Assembly (NCBI GenBank): GCA_035497735.1
Contig: DATJCX010000021.1
Location: forward strand, 1 to 64,000
Direction: 5' to 3'
DNA length: 64,000 nucleotides
DNA from: Brumimicrobium sp035497735
GTDB lineage: Bacteria; Bacteroidota; Bacteroidia; Flavobacteriales_D; Crocinitomicaceae
The position numbers and the translations under genes were made by a program. Of this stretch, positions 53,521 through 63,702 are shown one piece after another. Each line of letters begins with the position of its first letter. The stretch's first letter is position 1. Under the pieces are notes generated by a model. It was not told the DNA's origin and did no database searches. It saw only the letters and a program-made list of their open reading frames with translations.

Positions 53521-54534
53521 TTAAACTTCATCTGGACCATAGATTAAATTAATCAAATCATCTCTTTCAATTCTACCAAAGTAAGTGAACAAGTCGAATT
53601 TTTCCAGTGCTTTTATGATTTCATTTTTGTCATATCTCACACCAGTTAAAACTTTTTCTATATCCGAAACAGGGTCTTTCCCAAAGAAGTCTCCATAGAT
53701 TTTTACGTTTTCAATTTCACCTCCTCGTTTTATTTTAATTCTGAAATCTATTATTCCTACTCCTTCAATTCTTCTTTCTCTATGAATGTCAAATGCTGGC
53801 GATTTACCAAAGTTCCAATCCCAATTGTTATACTTTTCAGCCTTTAATTGGTTGATTCCTTCCCAGTCTTTTTCTGTTAGATTATAGGTTTCAAACTGTT
53901 CAATTTCTTTATTTAGCCCTTTTAAAATCAGTGATTTAAATTCTTCTGTTGTGATTTTGTTTTCTAAAAACTCAGATATGTTTGCCACGCGAGCACGTGC
54001 TGATTTATGTCCTTTCGAAACAATCTTTGTCATTTTTACATTCAATGCCTGACTGAGTATTGTTAGGTCACTGTCTAGCAATAAAGTTCCGTGACTAAAC
54101 ATTCTTTTTACTGAAGCAAATTGTGCATTCCCAGAGATTTTCTTTCCATTCACAACAATGTCGTTTCGTCCTTCGGACTCTGCGGGAACGTTTAACTCGT
54201 TACGCAAGACATCTGCAATTGGATTGGTGAAACGGGCGAAATTATTAAGTTTTGAAATGTCGTAATCTGTCATAAAACTAAAATTCAAATTTCCTAAGTC
54301 ATGATATACAGCACCGCCACCAGAAACTCTTCGCACGATTTGAATGTTGTTCTTTTCACAGTAATCTAGGTTCACTTCTTCTAATGTGTTCTGATTTCGT
54401 CCAATGATAATCGCATTCTCATTGACATAAAAAAGTACATAATCGTTGCCTTTAGGAAGATTTCTAATGCAATATTCTTCAATAGCTAAATTCGTTGGAG
54501 CATCTGTGATACCTTCATTGTTAATGTATATCAT
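53521..54534 (-). CDS. lplA: Lipoate-protein ligase A
   Basis: A 337-aa ligase that activates lipoate with ATP and attaches it to E2 and GcvH lysines. The core motif RRVSGGGAVYHDLGNLNFSF and the lysine in VNGKKISGNAQ are present, and the C-terminal adaptor-like domain (KIYGDFFGKDPVSDIEKVLTG) makes it the full two-domain form. A TAATTTTG element ends 14 bases before the ATG. Confidence 0.92.
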   Translation of the reverse strand: MIYINNEGITDAPTNLAIEEYCIRNLPKGNDYVLFYVNENAIIIGRNQNTLEEVNLDYCEKNNIQIVRRVSGGGAVYHDLGNLNFSFMTDYDISKLNNFARFTNPIADVLRNELNVPAESEGRNDIVVNGKKISGNAQFASVKRMFSHGTLLLDSDLTILSQALNVKMTKIVSKGHKSARARVANISEFLENKITTEEFKSLILKGLNKEIEQFETYNLTEKDWEGINQLKAEKYNNWDWNFGKSPAFDIHRERRIEGVGIIDFRIKIKRGGEIENVKIYGDFFGKDPVSDIEKVLTGVRYDKNEIIKALEKFDLFTYFGRIERDDLINLIYGPDEV

Positions 54535-54548
54535 GGTGTTTTTTTTAT

Positions 54549-54556
54549 CAAAATTA
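54549..54556 (-). promoter_or_regulatory. Candidate -7 element of lplA
   Basis: Minus strand TAATTTTG, exact TAnnTTTG, 14 nt before the ATG at 54534. Confidence 0.4.
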
Positions 54557-54669
54557 CTAAATATTTATAGATAGCGAAATACATAGAAGGTAACTTTGTC
54601 CGAAATGAATAGCTAAGTTGTTTTATTCTAAAATTTCGCCGGTTTTAAATTGCCTTTAAGTTATTTATT

Positions 54670-55593
54670 TCACTTTCTTTTTTCTAAAAAGACTTCTGCA
54701 ATCATGCATCTTGCACTTCCTCCTCCATTTTCTTCTATAGTGGATAAATCAGAATGAATGATCTCTGAATACTTCTCGATAAATAACTTTTGGTAATGTG
54801 TTAAACTATTGAATGCCGCAGTTGACATCACCATAAATGAATTTCCATCGGTGTTTTTCACTTGTAGCATATTCCCAGCAAAATGATGCATCTGCTCCTC
54901 GGAAATATCCATGATTTCTTTTCCGGAATTGACAATGGTATCGATTAGTTGCTTTTGTTCAACTTTATCGTCAATCGTTGCTAAACAGATTACAACAAAT
55001 TCCTTCGCAACACTCATTAATACATTGGTGTGATAAATCGGTAAACGTTGTTTGTTAACCGTTTGAAAAGCATTAAAAGCAATTAGCTTAAAGTTGTATT
55101 CCTTGCAAAAGTCGATGAATAATTCTTTATCTAAACGCTCTGAAACACAGCCGTAAGCAATCTTGTTGTCATGGTCGAAAATTATACTTCCCGTTCCTTC
55201 TAAGAACCTATTTTCTCTTTCAGTTGTAGAACGATCATCAATTTGCTTGACCTCAAAGTGTTTTTGCAAATATTCAACTATATCCGTACGGCGTTCCCAT
55301 CTTCGGTTTTTTGCATACATAGGGTAAAGAACAACACTTCCATCATGTTGCATCGAAATCCAGTTGTTTGGATAAATCGAGTCGGGGGTATGTGGTTCTA
55401 AAGTATCATCAATCTCTATGACATTAATTCCTTTATCTTTTAGCTTCTTTACGAGCGTGTTAAATTCTGCTAAAGCTTTTTCTTGAACGTTTTCTCCTTC
55501 CTTGTTTTTTTGAAAATAATTATTTTCAGCAGTTTCTGGATTAAATCTAAACGCAACCGGTCGAATCATTAAAAGGGTGTCTGTATTTTGCAT
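54670..55593 (-). CDS. ctlX: Amidinotransferase-fold hydrolase, CtlX-type (citrulline utilisation)
   Basis: A 307-aa pentein-fold protein related to arginine deiminase and dimethylarginine hydrolase. The substrate-acid motif PDSIYPNNWIS, the FLEGTGSIIFD segment, the histidine in LPIYHTNVLMSV and the C-terminal nucleophile in GGGSARCMIAEVFL are visible. This arrangement is that of CtlX proteins. The neighbouring genes do not belong to an arginine or citrulline pathway, so the substrate is assigned from family resemblance only. Confidence 0.8.
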   Translation of the reverse strand: MQNTDTLLMIRPVAFRFNPETAENNYFQKNKEGENVQEKALAEFNTLVKKLKDKGINVIEIDDTLEPHTPDSIYPNNWISMQHDGSVVLYPMYAKNRRWERRTDIVEYLQKHFEVKQIDDRSTTERENRFLEGTGSIIFDHDNKIAYGCVSERLDKELFIDFCKEYNFKLIAFNAFQTVNKQRLPIYHTNVLMSVAKEFVVICLATIDDKVEQKQLIDTIVNSGKEIMDISEEQMHHFAGNMLQVKNTDGNSFMVMSTAAFNSLTHYQKLFIEKYSEIIHSDLSTIEENGGGSARCMIAEVFLEKRK

Positions 55594-55709
55594 AAAACGA
55601 TGATTTTCTATAAAGATAACAGTTATTCATTTTGATAAAAATAGCAATACCTGTAATTCTCTATTCCTTTTTGTATCTTTACCAACGGAAAAATATAAAA
55701 AAATACATC

Positions 55710-57860
55710 ATGAAACGAGTAACTATTTTTTCTTTCGCACTTTCTATAGGTTTATTAACGGCATGTAATAACCAAGATAAGGATGTAAAGGAAGTATCTA
55801 ATGAACAAAATAAAATATCGATGGACAACCCATTTTTAGAGGAAAGCAAACTTGACTTTCAAGCACCTGACTTTTCTAAAATTAAAGACGAGCACTTTCG
55901 CCCTGCTCTAGAAGAAGGAATTCGTCAGCAATTGGCGGAAATTATCGCTATAGCTGATAATGAAGATTTACCAACTTTTGAAAACACTTTTGTTGAGTTA
56001 GAAAAAAGCGGTCGATTATTGGCGCGTGTTCAAGGAGTTTTCGGACTCTTGGCAAGTGCAAACACAAACGATACCCTACAAGCAATTCAGCAGGATTTAG
56101 CACCAAAGTTTGCTGCTTTAAGCGATGCTCTATTCTTGAATGATAATTTATTTAATCGTGTGAAAACCATTCACGATAAGGTAGAAGAACTGGAATTAGA
56201 CGCTGAGTCAAAAAGATTGGTAGAATATTATTATCAAAAATTCGTTTCTGCTGGAGCCGAATTATCTGGAGAAAGCAAAGAAACTTTAAAGCATTACAAT
56301 GAAGAGTTGGCTTCTTTAAGAACAAAATTTTCAAATATGCTTTTGGCCGCTTCTAAAGACGGAGCATTTGTAGTAGAGGATAAAGATTTATTAGAAGGTT
56401 TCTCCGAAGGAGCTCTAGCTACTGCAGCTGAGGATGCTAAGTCGGAAGGTAAAGAAGGTCAATACTTAATTCCACTTCAGAATACGACGCAACAACCAGC
56501 TTTAACTAACTTGAAGCGTGCCGATGTTCGTCAAGAATTATTTGAAAATGCATATGTAAGAGCAGAGAAAGGTGATAAAAATGATACGCGTAAAATCATT
56601 GCTGAAATTGCTATGTTGAGAGCGAAAAGGGCAAAACTTTTAGGATTTGATTCGTTTGCACACTGGAGTTTACAAGACCAAATGGCTAAAACACCTGAAA
56701 CTGTTGAAGAATTCTTTTCAAAGTTAGTTCCTGCAGCAGTAGCTAAAGCTAAAAAAGAAGCAACTGAATTATTGGTTCTTGCAAAAAAGGACAATCCAAA
56801 TGCTACGGAAGTAAATGCTTGGGATTGGAACTATTATGCTGAGCAATTAAGAAAGCAAAAATATGACTTAAACGAAGATGAGATCACGCCTTATTTAGAG
56901 TTAAACAATGTATTGGAGAATGGTGTTTTCTTTGCTGCTAATCAAATGTTTGGTTTAGAGTTTAAAGAAAGACACGACTTACCAGTTTATCATGAAGACG
57001 TAAAAGTTTATGACGTTATTGATCATGATGGCTCGCAAATTGGTTTATTCTATAGTGATAACTTTAAGCGTAGTAATAAAGGTGGAGGAGCTTGGATGTC
57101 TAACATCGTTGACCAATCTCATTTACTTGGAACGAAGCCAGTTATTTACAACGTATGTAACTTTACAAAGCCTGCACCAGGACAACCGGTTCTAATTTCG
57201 TGGGATGATGTTACTACATTGTTTCATGAATTTGGACACGCATTACACGGATTCTTCGCAAACCAACAGTATGTAAGTTTATCAGGAACGAGCACACCTC
57301 GTGATTTCGTAGAGTTACCTTCGCAGTTGAATGAGCACTGTGCTTTAGATGATAAAATCTTAGCAAACTATGCAAAGCATTACGAAACTGGTAAGCCGAT
57401 GCCAAAAGAATTGGTAAACAAGATTAAGGCAGCTTCTACATTTAATCAAGGATACATGTTAACAGAATTATTGGCAGCTGCAGAATTAGATATGCAATGG
57501 CATACTATTTCAGCTGACCTTGTTATCAACGACGCAAATGAATTTGAAGAAACTTCATTAAAGAAAGTTGGTTTATGGTTGGAATCTGTCCCACCAAGAT
57601 ACAGATCTACTTACTTTAGCCATATTTTCGGAGGAGGTTATGCAGCAGGTTATTATGCGTACTTATGGACAGAAATGTTAGATTATGATGCATTCGCATG
57701 GTTTAATGAGAATGGTGGTTTGACAAGAGAAAACGGTGAAAGATTACGTGAGATGATTCTTTCAGTTGGAAACTCAGTTGATCTAGCAGAAAATTACAAG
57801 CAATTTATCGGAAGAGAACCAAGTATTCAACCGATGTTAAAAGCGAGGGGAATGAAATAA
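55710..57860 (+). CDS. M3-family metallopeptidase lipoprotein (dipeptidyl carboxypeptidase-like)
   Basis: A 716-aa zinc peptidase. I use ATG 55710 (MKRVTIFSFALSIGLLTACNN), which gives a lipoprotein signal with LLTAC; a start at 55632 would bury it. The zinc site is LFHEFGHALHGFF with the downstream glutamate (…ELPSQLNEHC). The C-terminal HIFGGGYAAGYYAYLWTEML is the conserved Dcp/oligopeptidase A end. As a lipoprotein it should act in the periplasm, cutting dipeptides or small peptides. A near-consensus TATCTTTA lies upstream (55674-55681). Confidence 0.9.
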   Translation: MKRVTIFSFALSIGLLTACNNQDKDVKEVSNEQNKISMDNPFLEESKLDFQAPDFSKIKDEHFRPALEEGIRQQLAEIIAIADNEDLPTFENTFVELEKSGRLLARVQGVFGLLASANTNDTLQAIQQDLAPKFAALSDALFLNDNLFNRVKTIHDKVEELELDAESKRLVEYYYQKFVSAGAELSGESKETLKHYNEELASLRTKFSNMLLAASKDGAFVVEDKDLLEGFSEGALATAAEDAKSEGKEGQYLIPLQNTTQQPALTNLKRADVRQELFENAYVRAEKGDKNDTRKIIAEIAMLRAKRAKLLGFDSFAHWSLQDQMAKTPETVEEFFSKLVPAAVAKAKKEATELLVLAKKDNPNATEVNAWDWNYYAEQLRKQKYDLNEDEITPYLELNNVLENGVFFAANQMFGLEFKERHDLPVYHEDVKVYDVIDHDGSQIGLFYSDNFKRSNKGGGAWMSNIVDQSHLLGTKPVIYNVCNFTKPAPGQPVLISWDDVTTLFHEFGHALHGFFANQQYVSLSGTSTPRDFVELPSQLNEHCALDDKILANYAKHYETGKPMPKELVNKIKAASTFNQGYMLTELLAAAELDMQWHTISADLVINDANEFEETSLKKVGLWLESVPPRYRSTYFSHIFGGGYAAGYYAYLWTEMLDYDAFAWFNENGGLTRENGERLREMILSVGNSVDLAENYKQFIGREPSIQPMLKARGMK

Positions 57861-57887
57861 TAATTTCAGACAATTTGATATAAATAG

Positions 57888-57919
57888 AAAAGGGAACTAC
57901 ACATGTAATTCCCTTTTTT
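57888..57919 (+). terminator. Terminator of the M3 peptidase gene
   Basis: AAAAGGGAA (57888-57896) pairs with TTCCCTTTT (57909-57917) over a 12-nt loop, followed by TT. Confidence 0.75.
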
Positions 57920-58165
57920 GATTCTTGTTTTTCTGGTTTAATACCTAGAAGGTTATCATAAAACAGATTGTTTTTCTTATAAAACTTTGAATTTAATTTG
58001 TTAAATCTCTGTTTTTTTCATTTTTTTATTTGTTGTAATAATTAATATATAACATATTGTTTATGTGTTGATTATGTTAGTTTGTGTATATGTTGAAAAG
58101 TGTGTTTGTCGGTAGTTTTCGCTATTTAATCGGTTAAATGTTTTTTTTTGTCGAAAAACTTTACT
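57920..58165. other. AT-rich intergenic region before the repeat-cargo operon
   Basis: Part of a 466-bp gene-free gap (57861-58326). It is AT-rich with several T-runs; no reading frame or RNA gene is recognised. The last 150 bases before the ATG would be a long 5' leader if the -7 element at 58166 is used. Confidence 0.4.
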
Positions 58166-58173
58166 TACATTTG
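58166..58173 (+). promoter_or_regulatory. Candidate -7 element of the repeat-cargo operon
   Basis: TACATTTG, exact TAnnTTTG, with TTTG at 58147-58150 as a possible -33 (15 bp apart, slightly short). It predicts a leader of about 150 nt. Confidence 0.4.
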
Positions 58174-58326
58174 AAGAAGAAACTTATATACTTTTACTAT
58201 TAATAAACCAATTTTCGAACTTTATAGTTGTCTAACAACTACTATTATTCAAATAACACTATAACCATAATTGTCCTCACAGGATAACCCATGTTTTGTT
58301 TTAAATAATTTATAAAACATATTACT

Positions 58327-61300
58327 ATGATGAACATTTTTCTCAAAAGGCTATCAACGCTTCCCTTCTTATTGTTTTGTTTCACGTCGTTATTTTGGCT
58401 AAACGTAAACGCTCAAACGCAATATGCTACTTCAGTTCTTTCCGAATCACATGTTAGCAATTCAGGAAACAGTATTGACTCTGATGAAATTACGTATTCA
58501 GAACTTGAAGCAAGTTCTGGACTTGTAATTGGGATTGGGGGTTATAATTCTCATATAGAATTGGAATTCCCATCGACCTTACCTGCCGAACAGACTTTCT
58601 ATGTGAAAATAGAGACGGATGACGACTTATTAAGTGCTTTGGTTGGCGGTACATTAGGAGAATTAGTTTCTGATGTGCTAGGAGTCGTATTGTTAGGAAA
58701 CCAAGAGTTTACTGTTGAAGTAAAGAATGGAGCTAATACCGTCCTTTCGGGTAATTCAGCAATTCCCTCCACTTTTGCAGGAGAGCGACTAAAAGCTGTT
58801 TTGAATAAAAATGGAGAAGCATATCTTGCTATAACTCCAGGACAAGACTTTCAAAGTATCAGGATTACAAACAGAGTGGGTAGCTTAGTAGGGGTGAATA
58901 CTAAGAAGCGAATGAGGGTATATGATCCGTATTATGTTATAAACCCAGTACCTTGCCCAGAACCAAAGTTTACATCTTATAGTGGTACAGGGATATCACT
59001 AGAACTGTTGAATTTAGGAGGAGGTGTATCAAACATTGAAAATATGATTGATCAAGATTTTAGTACGCACTCAACGCTTTCTTTAGGTGTGGTGAGCGTG
59101 GCCTCTAGCTTAAGACAATACGCCTATTTTGAAGCACCTTCATTAGCAACAGATGTTTATGGTATTAGTTTTAGTATCGATCCAGCACTTCTAAATGTTG
59201 GTATTGCTCAAAATGTTAGAATTATCACTCAAAATGGTGCTTTAGAGGTTAGTAATGAACCTTTAACAAGTTATCTTACGGCCTCTAACTTAACTGAATT
59301 AGGAAATGGTCAGTCAACAATAATTTATTTCTCACCAAATGCCCCAGTTAATAGAATTGTGGTTGATTTTAACGGGCTTCTAGGGGTAACACTTCTTCAG
59401 TCACTAGAGATAGATGAAGTCTTTTTAATAACAAATCCGCCAGAGCTTGATATGGTCGCAACTGACACTATGGTTTGCGAAGGTTCAACAGCAGATTTGT
59501 TAGCTACGTTGTCTGATCCAAGTAAAGAAATAAGATGGTATACCGCTGAAGGGGCAGTTAGTCCAATTAATGTTACTTCAAGTGGAACAGTAGTTACAAT
59601 TGGACCACTTACAAATGATACAACTCTTTGGATAGCTTCCGGCGCTCCAGGTTGTGAAGAAGAGTCTATTCGTATTCCTATCCTAGTCGAGGTGGCTCCC
59701 GCGCCAACATTAGATGATATCTTAAGTAATGTTTCGCCTCATTATTGTGCTTCTGACAGCGTTATTGTTTCTGTAGAAAGTGAAATAAGCGATGTTTTTG
59801 GATGGTACTTTGATTCCGATTTAACAAATCCTGTGACAACTTCACAAAATAATGATGGATATTCATATTATGCAGATAATGATAGTTTAACCGTTTACGG
59901 AATTACTCCTGGAGACTCGGTTCTCAACCTATATGTTACCTATCAAGATACTGCAAATGGATGTTGGAATTTACAAAATGAAGCATTAGCAATTGCATTG
60001 CTTATTCTTGATGAACCAATGCCAACAACTGCTAGTACAGATCAACTATTCTGCCCAACAGATAACCCAACAGTTGCGGATATAGATGTAAACGAATCAA
60101 ATGTTAATTGGTATGACCTTGATGGAAACGTTTTAGCTCCTTCAGACATATTAATTGATGGAGCAGATTACTTTGTGACAACTATTGGTGCAGACTGCGA
60201 AAGTGCAGATACATTAACTATTTCAGTTTCTATTTCTGACTTACCAGCACCGACAGCTACAAGCTCTGAGCAAACATTTTGTTCAACAGATAATCCAGTT
60301 GTAGCAGATATTGAGGTAAATGAGCCAAACGTTAACTGGTATGATATTGATGGAAATCTTTTACTTTCAACAGACTTATTAGTAGATGGAACAGAATACT
60401 TTGCGACAACTTATGATGCAAACTGTGAAAGCGCTGATACGCTAACTATTTCAATTACCGTTTCAACTTTACCAGCTCCAACAACTTCAAATACAAGTCA
60501 ACTTTTCTGTCCATCAGACAATCCAACGATAGCTGATATTGACGTAAATGAATCAAATGTGAACTGGTATGATATTGATGGGAATGGTTTATCGGGTTCA
60601 GATTTATTAGTGGATGGAGCAGACTACTTTGCGACTACCAGCGATGGAAATTGTGAAAGTGGTGATACCTTAACTGTTTCAATTTCAATATCAGACTTAC
60701 CGGCACCAACAACAGTAAGTACAGAACAACTATTCTGTTCAACAGATAACCCAACAGTTGCGGATATAGATGTAAATGAGTCAAACGTTAATTGGTATGA
60801 CTTTGATGGAAATCTATTGGCTTCTACAGACTTATTAGTTGATGGAACAGATTACTTCGCAACAACTTATAATGCAAACTGTGAAAGTGCAGGTACATTA
60901 ACTATTTCAGTTTCTATTTCTGACTTACCATCGCCAACTGCTGCAAGTACAAATCAAACATTTTGTTCAACAGAGAGCCCAACCGTAGCAGATATTCAGG
61001 TTAATGAATCAAATGTAAACTGGTATGATGTTGATGGAAATCTTTTAACTTCTTCAGATTTGTTAGTTGATGGAGCAGAATACTTTGCGACAACTTATGA
61101 TGCAAACTGTGAAAGTGCTGATTCGTTGACTGTTTCTGTTTCGCTAACAACATTATTAGCGCCAACAAGCTCTAGTACATCACAAATTTTCTGTCCTGCA
61201 GATAATGCAACAGTTGGTGATATAGATGCAAATGGAACAAATACAATTAACTGGTACGATGTTGATGGAAATAGTTTATCATCCTCAGACTTATTAATTG

Positions 61301-62739
61301 ATGGCGAAAGTTATTACGCAATATCAGTCGATGGTGATTGCGAAAGTGCTGACACATTAATTGTTTCAATTACCATAACAGCATTACCAGCTCCTACGAC
61401 TTCAAATACAGACCAAACTTTCTGTTCAATAGATAATCCAACGGTAGCTGATATAGACGTAAATGAGATAAACATAAACTGGTATGATGCTGAAAGTAAC
61501 CTTTTAGCTTCAACAGATATGTTAATTGATGGAGCAGAATACTTTGCAACATCATTCAGTATCAATTGCGAAAGTGTTGATACACTGGTTGTTTCAGTTT
61601 CTGTAGCAACGTTAATTGCGCCAACGACATCAGATGCTGTTCAAACTTTTTGTGCGGAAAACAATCCTACAATTGGAGATTTAGACGTAAATGAATCTTC
61701 AATACAATGGTATGATACCGAAGGGAATTCTTTAACAATTGACACACCGTTATTGAGTGGGGAGTACTATTATGCAAGTATCGTTGATGGAGATTGTGAA
61801 AGCGACGACCGACTGGAAGTACAAGCAGTAATAGAAGATTCTTATAGCGCAAACTTAACGACAGATTCAGAAGATATTTGTTTGCATGACACGGTAAGTT
61901 ATCATGTTGGCATAGGAATGACGGATTATAATTGGACTGTAGAGGGAGGAACGATTATTTCTGGTGGAATAGGTACGGACAATACAATTGAGATAACATG
62001 GAATGATACCCTAGGCGGTTCACTACATGTTTCTTATATTAGTGAGCACGGCTGCTTGCTTCAAATACAAGACACTTTACTTATTTCAGTAGATAATTGT
62101 TCAGACTTGACTATCAATAAAATGGTTAATAATACTGAGCCAATGATAGGTGAGGTGGTAGAGTTTACAATTACGGTAGCAAATAATGGAGTTGCTAATC
62201 TTACGGGTGTTGTAGTAGATGAACAATTGCAAAGTGGGTTTACGTATGTTTCTCATCAAGCGAGTATTGGGGTTTACGATGTAAATCTTGGAGAATGGAA
62301 TATTCCTGTTTTGGCTGGTGGAGAAGTTGCTACACTTGTTATTAATGCGAAGGTTAACTCTACAGGAAACTATACCAATACTGCAACTATTACAGCTACT
62401 AATGAAGATATAGTGATTGAGGACAGTTACTCTGTAGTTGAACTGTTCCCTGATTGTTTAACAATCTATAATGAGATTTCTCCTAACGGTGACGGTATAA
62501 ACGATTATTTACAAATCGATTGTATCGAGCAACATCCAGATAATTCACTTCATATTTTTAACCGCTTTGGAAATCTTGTTTACCAAGTAGAAGGTTATAA
62601 TAATGACTGGACTGGATTTGCGAATGTTTCTGGAGTTGTTTCAAAGGGAGAACCTTTACCGATAGGGACGTACTTCTATATTTTGGAAATAAAAGAAGTT
62701 GACCTTAAGGTTTCAGGATGGATTTATATAGTTAGATAG
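58327..62739 (+). CDS. 1470-aa T9SS type B cargo with eight Ig-like repeats
   Basis: A secreted giant. Either ATG of the ATGATG pair may start it; the signal peptide ends near NAQTQ. Residues ~30-560 are unidentified beta-rich domains. Residues 565-1171 are eight tandem ~76-residue units (PT…FC…DNPTVADIDVNE… NWYD-DGN … CESADTL). A linking Ig-like domain, a DUF11-type domain (LTINKMVNNTEPMIGEVVEFTITVANNG) and the type B sorting domain (YNEISPNGDGINDYLQI … HIFNRFGNLVYQ … GWIYIVR) follow. A PorP/SprF gene starts 24 bases downstream, so this is probably its dedicated cargo. Surface adhesin or filament is the likely role. Confidence 0.87.
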   Translation: MMNIFLKRLSTLPFLLFCFTSLFWLNVNAQTQYATSVLSESHVSNSGNSIDSDEITYSELEASSGLVIGIGGYNSHIELEFPSTLPAEQTFYVKIETDDDLLSALVGGTLGELVSDVLGVVLLGNQEFTVEVKNGANTVLSGNSAIPSTFAGERLKAVLNKNGEAYLAITPGQDFQSIRITNRVGSLVGVNTKKRMRVYDPYYVINPVPCPEPKFTSYSGTGISLELLNLGGGVSNIENMIDQDFSTHSTLSLGVVSVASSLRQYAYFEAPSLATDVYGISFSIDPALLNVGIAQNVRIITQNGALEVSNEPLTSYLTASNLTELGNGQSTIIYFSPNAPVNRIVVDFNGLLGVTLLQSLEIDEVFLITNPPELDMVATDTMVCEGSTADLLATLSDPSKEIRWYTAEGAVSPINVTSSGTVVTIGPLTNDTTLWIASGAPGCEEESIRIPILVEVAPAPTLDDILSNVSPHYCASDSVIVSVESEISDVFGWYFDSDLTNPVTTSQNNDGYSYYADNDSLTVYGITPGDSVLNLYVTYQDTANGCWNLQNEALAIALLILDEPMPTTASTDQLFCPTDNPTVADIDVNESNVNWYDLDGNVLAPSDILIDGADYFVTTIGADCESADTLTISVSISDLPAPTATSSEQTFCSTDNPVVADIEVNEPNVNWYDIDGNLLLSTDLLVDGTEYFATTYDANCESADTLTISITVSTLPAPTTSNTSQLFCPSDNPTIADIDVNESNVNWYDIDGNGLSGSDLLVDGADYFATTSDGNCESGDTLTVSISISDLPAPTTVSTEQLFCSTDNPTVADIDVNESNVNWYDFDGNLLASTDLLVDGTDYFATTYNANCESAGTLTISVSISDLPSPTAASTNQTFCSTESPTVADIQVNESNVNWYDVDGNLLTSSDLLVDGAEYFATTYDANCESADSLTVSVSLTTLLAPTSSSTSQIFCPADNATVGDIDANGTNTINWYDVDGNSLSSSDLLIDGESYYAISVDGDCESADTLIVSITITALPAPTTSNTDQTFCSIDNPTVADIDVNEININWYDAESNLLASTDMLIDGAEYFATSFSINCESVDTLVVSVSVATLIAPTTSDAVQTFCAENNPTIGDLDVNESSIQWYDTEGNSLTIDTPLLSGEYYYASIVDGDCESDDRLEVQAVIEDSYSANLTTDSEDICLHDTVSYHVGIGMTDYNWTVEGGTIISGGIGTDNTIEITWNDTLGGSLHVSYISEHGCLLQIQDTLLISVDNCSDLTINKMVNNTEPMIGEVVEFTITVANNGVANLTGVVVDEQLQSGFTYVSHQASIGVYDVNLGEWNIPVLAGGEVATLVINAKVNSTGNYTNTATITATNEDIVIEDSYSVVELFPDCLTIYNEISPNGDGINDYLQIDCIEQHPDNSLHIFNRFGNLVYQVEGYNNDWTGFANVSGVVSKGEPLPIGTYFYILEIKEVDLKVSGWIYIVR
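60019..61839 (+). repeat. Eight tandem coding repeats of about 228 bp
   Basis: The units encode ~76 residues each with conserved FC-x2-DNPTVADI, NWYD-x-DGN, DLL(V/I)DG-x-(D/E)YFAT and CESADTL, ending in a linker (S-x-LPAPT). Units 1-5 are most alike; 6-8 diverge progressively, and the array ends at IED in unit 8. DNA identity is high between neighbours, suggesting recent duplication. Confidence 0.92.
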
Positions 62740-62763
62740 TTATTAATATAAAGTTTAAATACT

Positions 62764-63684
62764 ATGAAGAATTTTAAGAAATTATTACTATTGATTGTTG
62801 TTGTGTTAACAGCAACACTTAGTAATGCACAGCAACAAGTACAGTTTTCCCAATATATGTATAATACACAGATGGTCAATCCTGCATATGCTGGAACTCA
62901 AGGGAGGTTGGAAGCATATTTTATTCATCGTTCTCAATGGGTAGGATTAGAGGGAGCACCGCATACGCAAAACTTTGGAGTAAGTGGTTCTATTCATGAA
63001 AATCTTGCTTTAGGTTTAAATGTTGTCAATGACAAAATAGGACCTGCTAATTTAACTATGTTCAATGCTTCAATCTCTTCTAAAATAGCTCTGAGTAAAG
63101 ACATATCATTGTCTTTTGGAATTAATGGAGGTATAGACATGGTGAACGTGGATTGGTCAAAGGGTAATAGCATGTCAGACAATGATGATGCAATCGGGAA
63201 TAATATTAAAAACAGGGTTCGCCCTGTAGTTGGGGCTGGTTTATATTTATATTCCGATAATTGGTATTTTGGGCTTTCAACACCATCTTTTATTCATAAA
63301 GATAAATATGCCAAAGTAGATGAAGCACATATCGATCCGAAAATTCATCTTTATGCACTCGCAGGATATGTTTTTTATGTTGGTGAAAATGTTAAACTGA
63401 AACCAACTATTCTTGCAAAAGGTGTAAGAGGAGCACCAATTTCATTCGACCTTTCATTGAATGCTTTATTTCAAGATAAATATACAGCTGGTTTAGGATA
63501 TAGATATAATGATGCAGTTTATCTAATGCTAGGTTATACTTTTAAGAAATCTTTCTTTATCGGTTATTCATACGACATGAGTGTTACCAAATTAAGAAAT
63601 TACAACTCGGGATCTCATGATATCATGCTTAAATATACATTGTGGTCTAAGAATATAGGTGTAGTTACACCAAGATTCTTCTAA
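62764..63684 (+). CDS. PorP/SprF-family type IX secretion membrane protein
   Basis: A 306-aa outer membrane beta-barrel. The signal peptide ends near NAQQ (residue 23), followed by the family opening VQFSQYMYNTQMVNPAYAGT. Later segments (GAGLYLYSDNWYFGLSTPSF; FIGYSYDMSVTKLRNYNSGSHDIMLKY) match PorP/SprF proteins. These pair with individual type B cargo such as SprB and are needed for its secretion or surface attachment. The gene lies 24 bases after the repeat cargo. Confidence 0.93.
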   Translation: MKNFKKLLLLIVVVLTATLSNAQQQVQFSQYMYNTQMVNPAYAGTQGRLEAYFIHRSQWVGLEGAPHTQNFGVSGSIHENLALGLNVVNDKIGPANLTMFNASISSKIALSKDISLSFGINGGIDMVNVDWSKGNSMSDNDDAIGNNIKNRVRPVVGAGLYLYSDNWYFGLSTPSFIHKDKYAKVDEAHIDPKIHLYALAGYVFYVGENVKLKPTILAKGVRGAPISFDLSLNALFQDKYTAGLGYRYNDAVYLMLGYTFKKSFFIGYSYDMSVTKLRNYNSGSHDIMLKYTLWSKNIGVVTPRFF

Positions 63685-63702
63685 TACCTAAATTTAAAGA
63701 TT

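Noticed and set aside
60019..61839. Regular repeats as a CRISPR-like array
   Set aside because: The ~228-bp units are coding throughout, diverge by codon position and have no short constant repeats with unique spacers.
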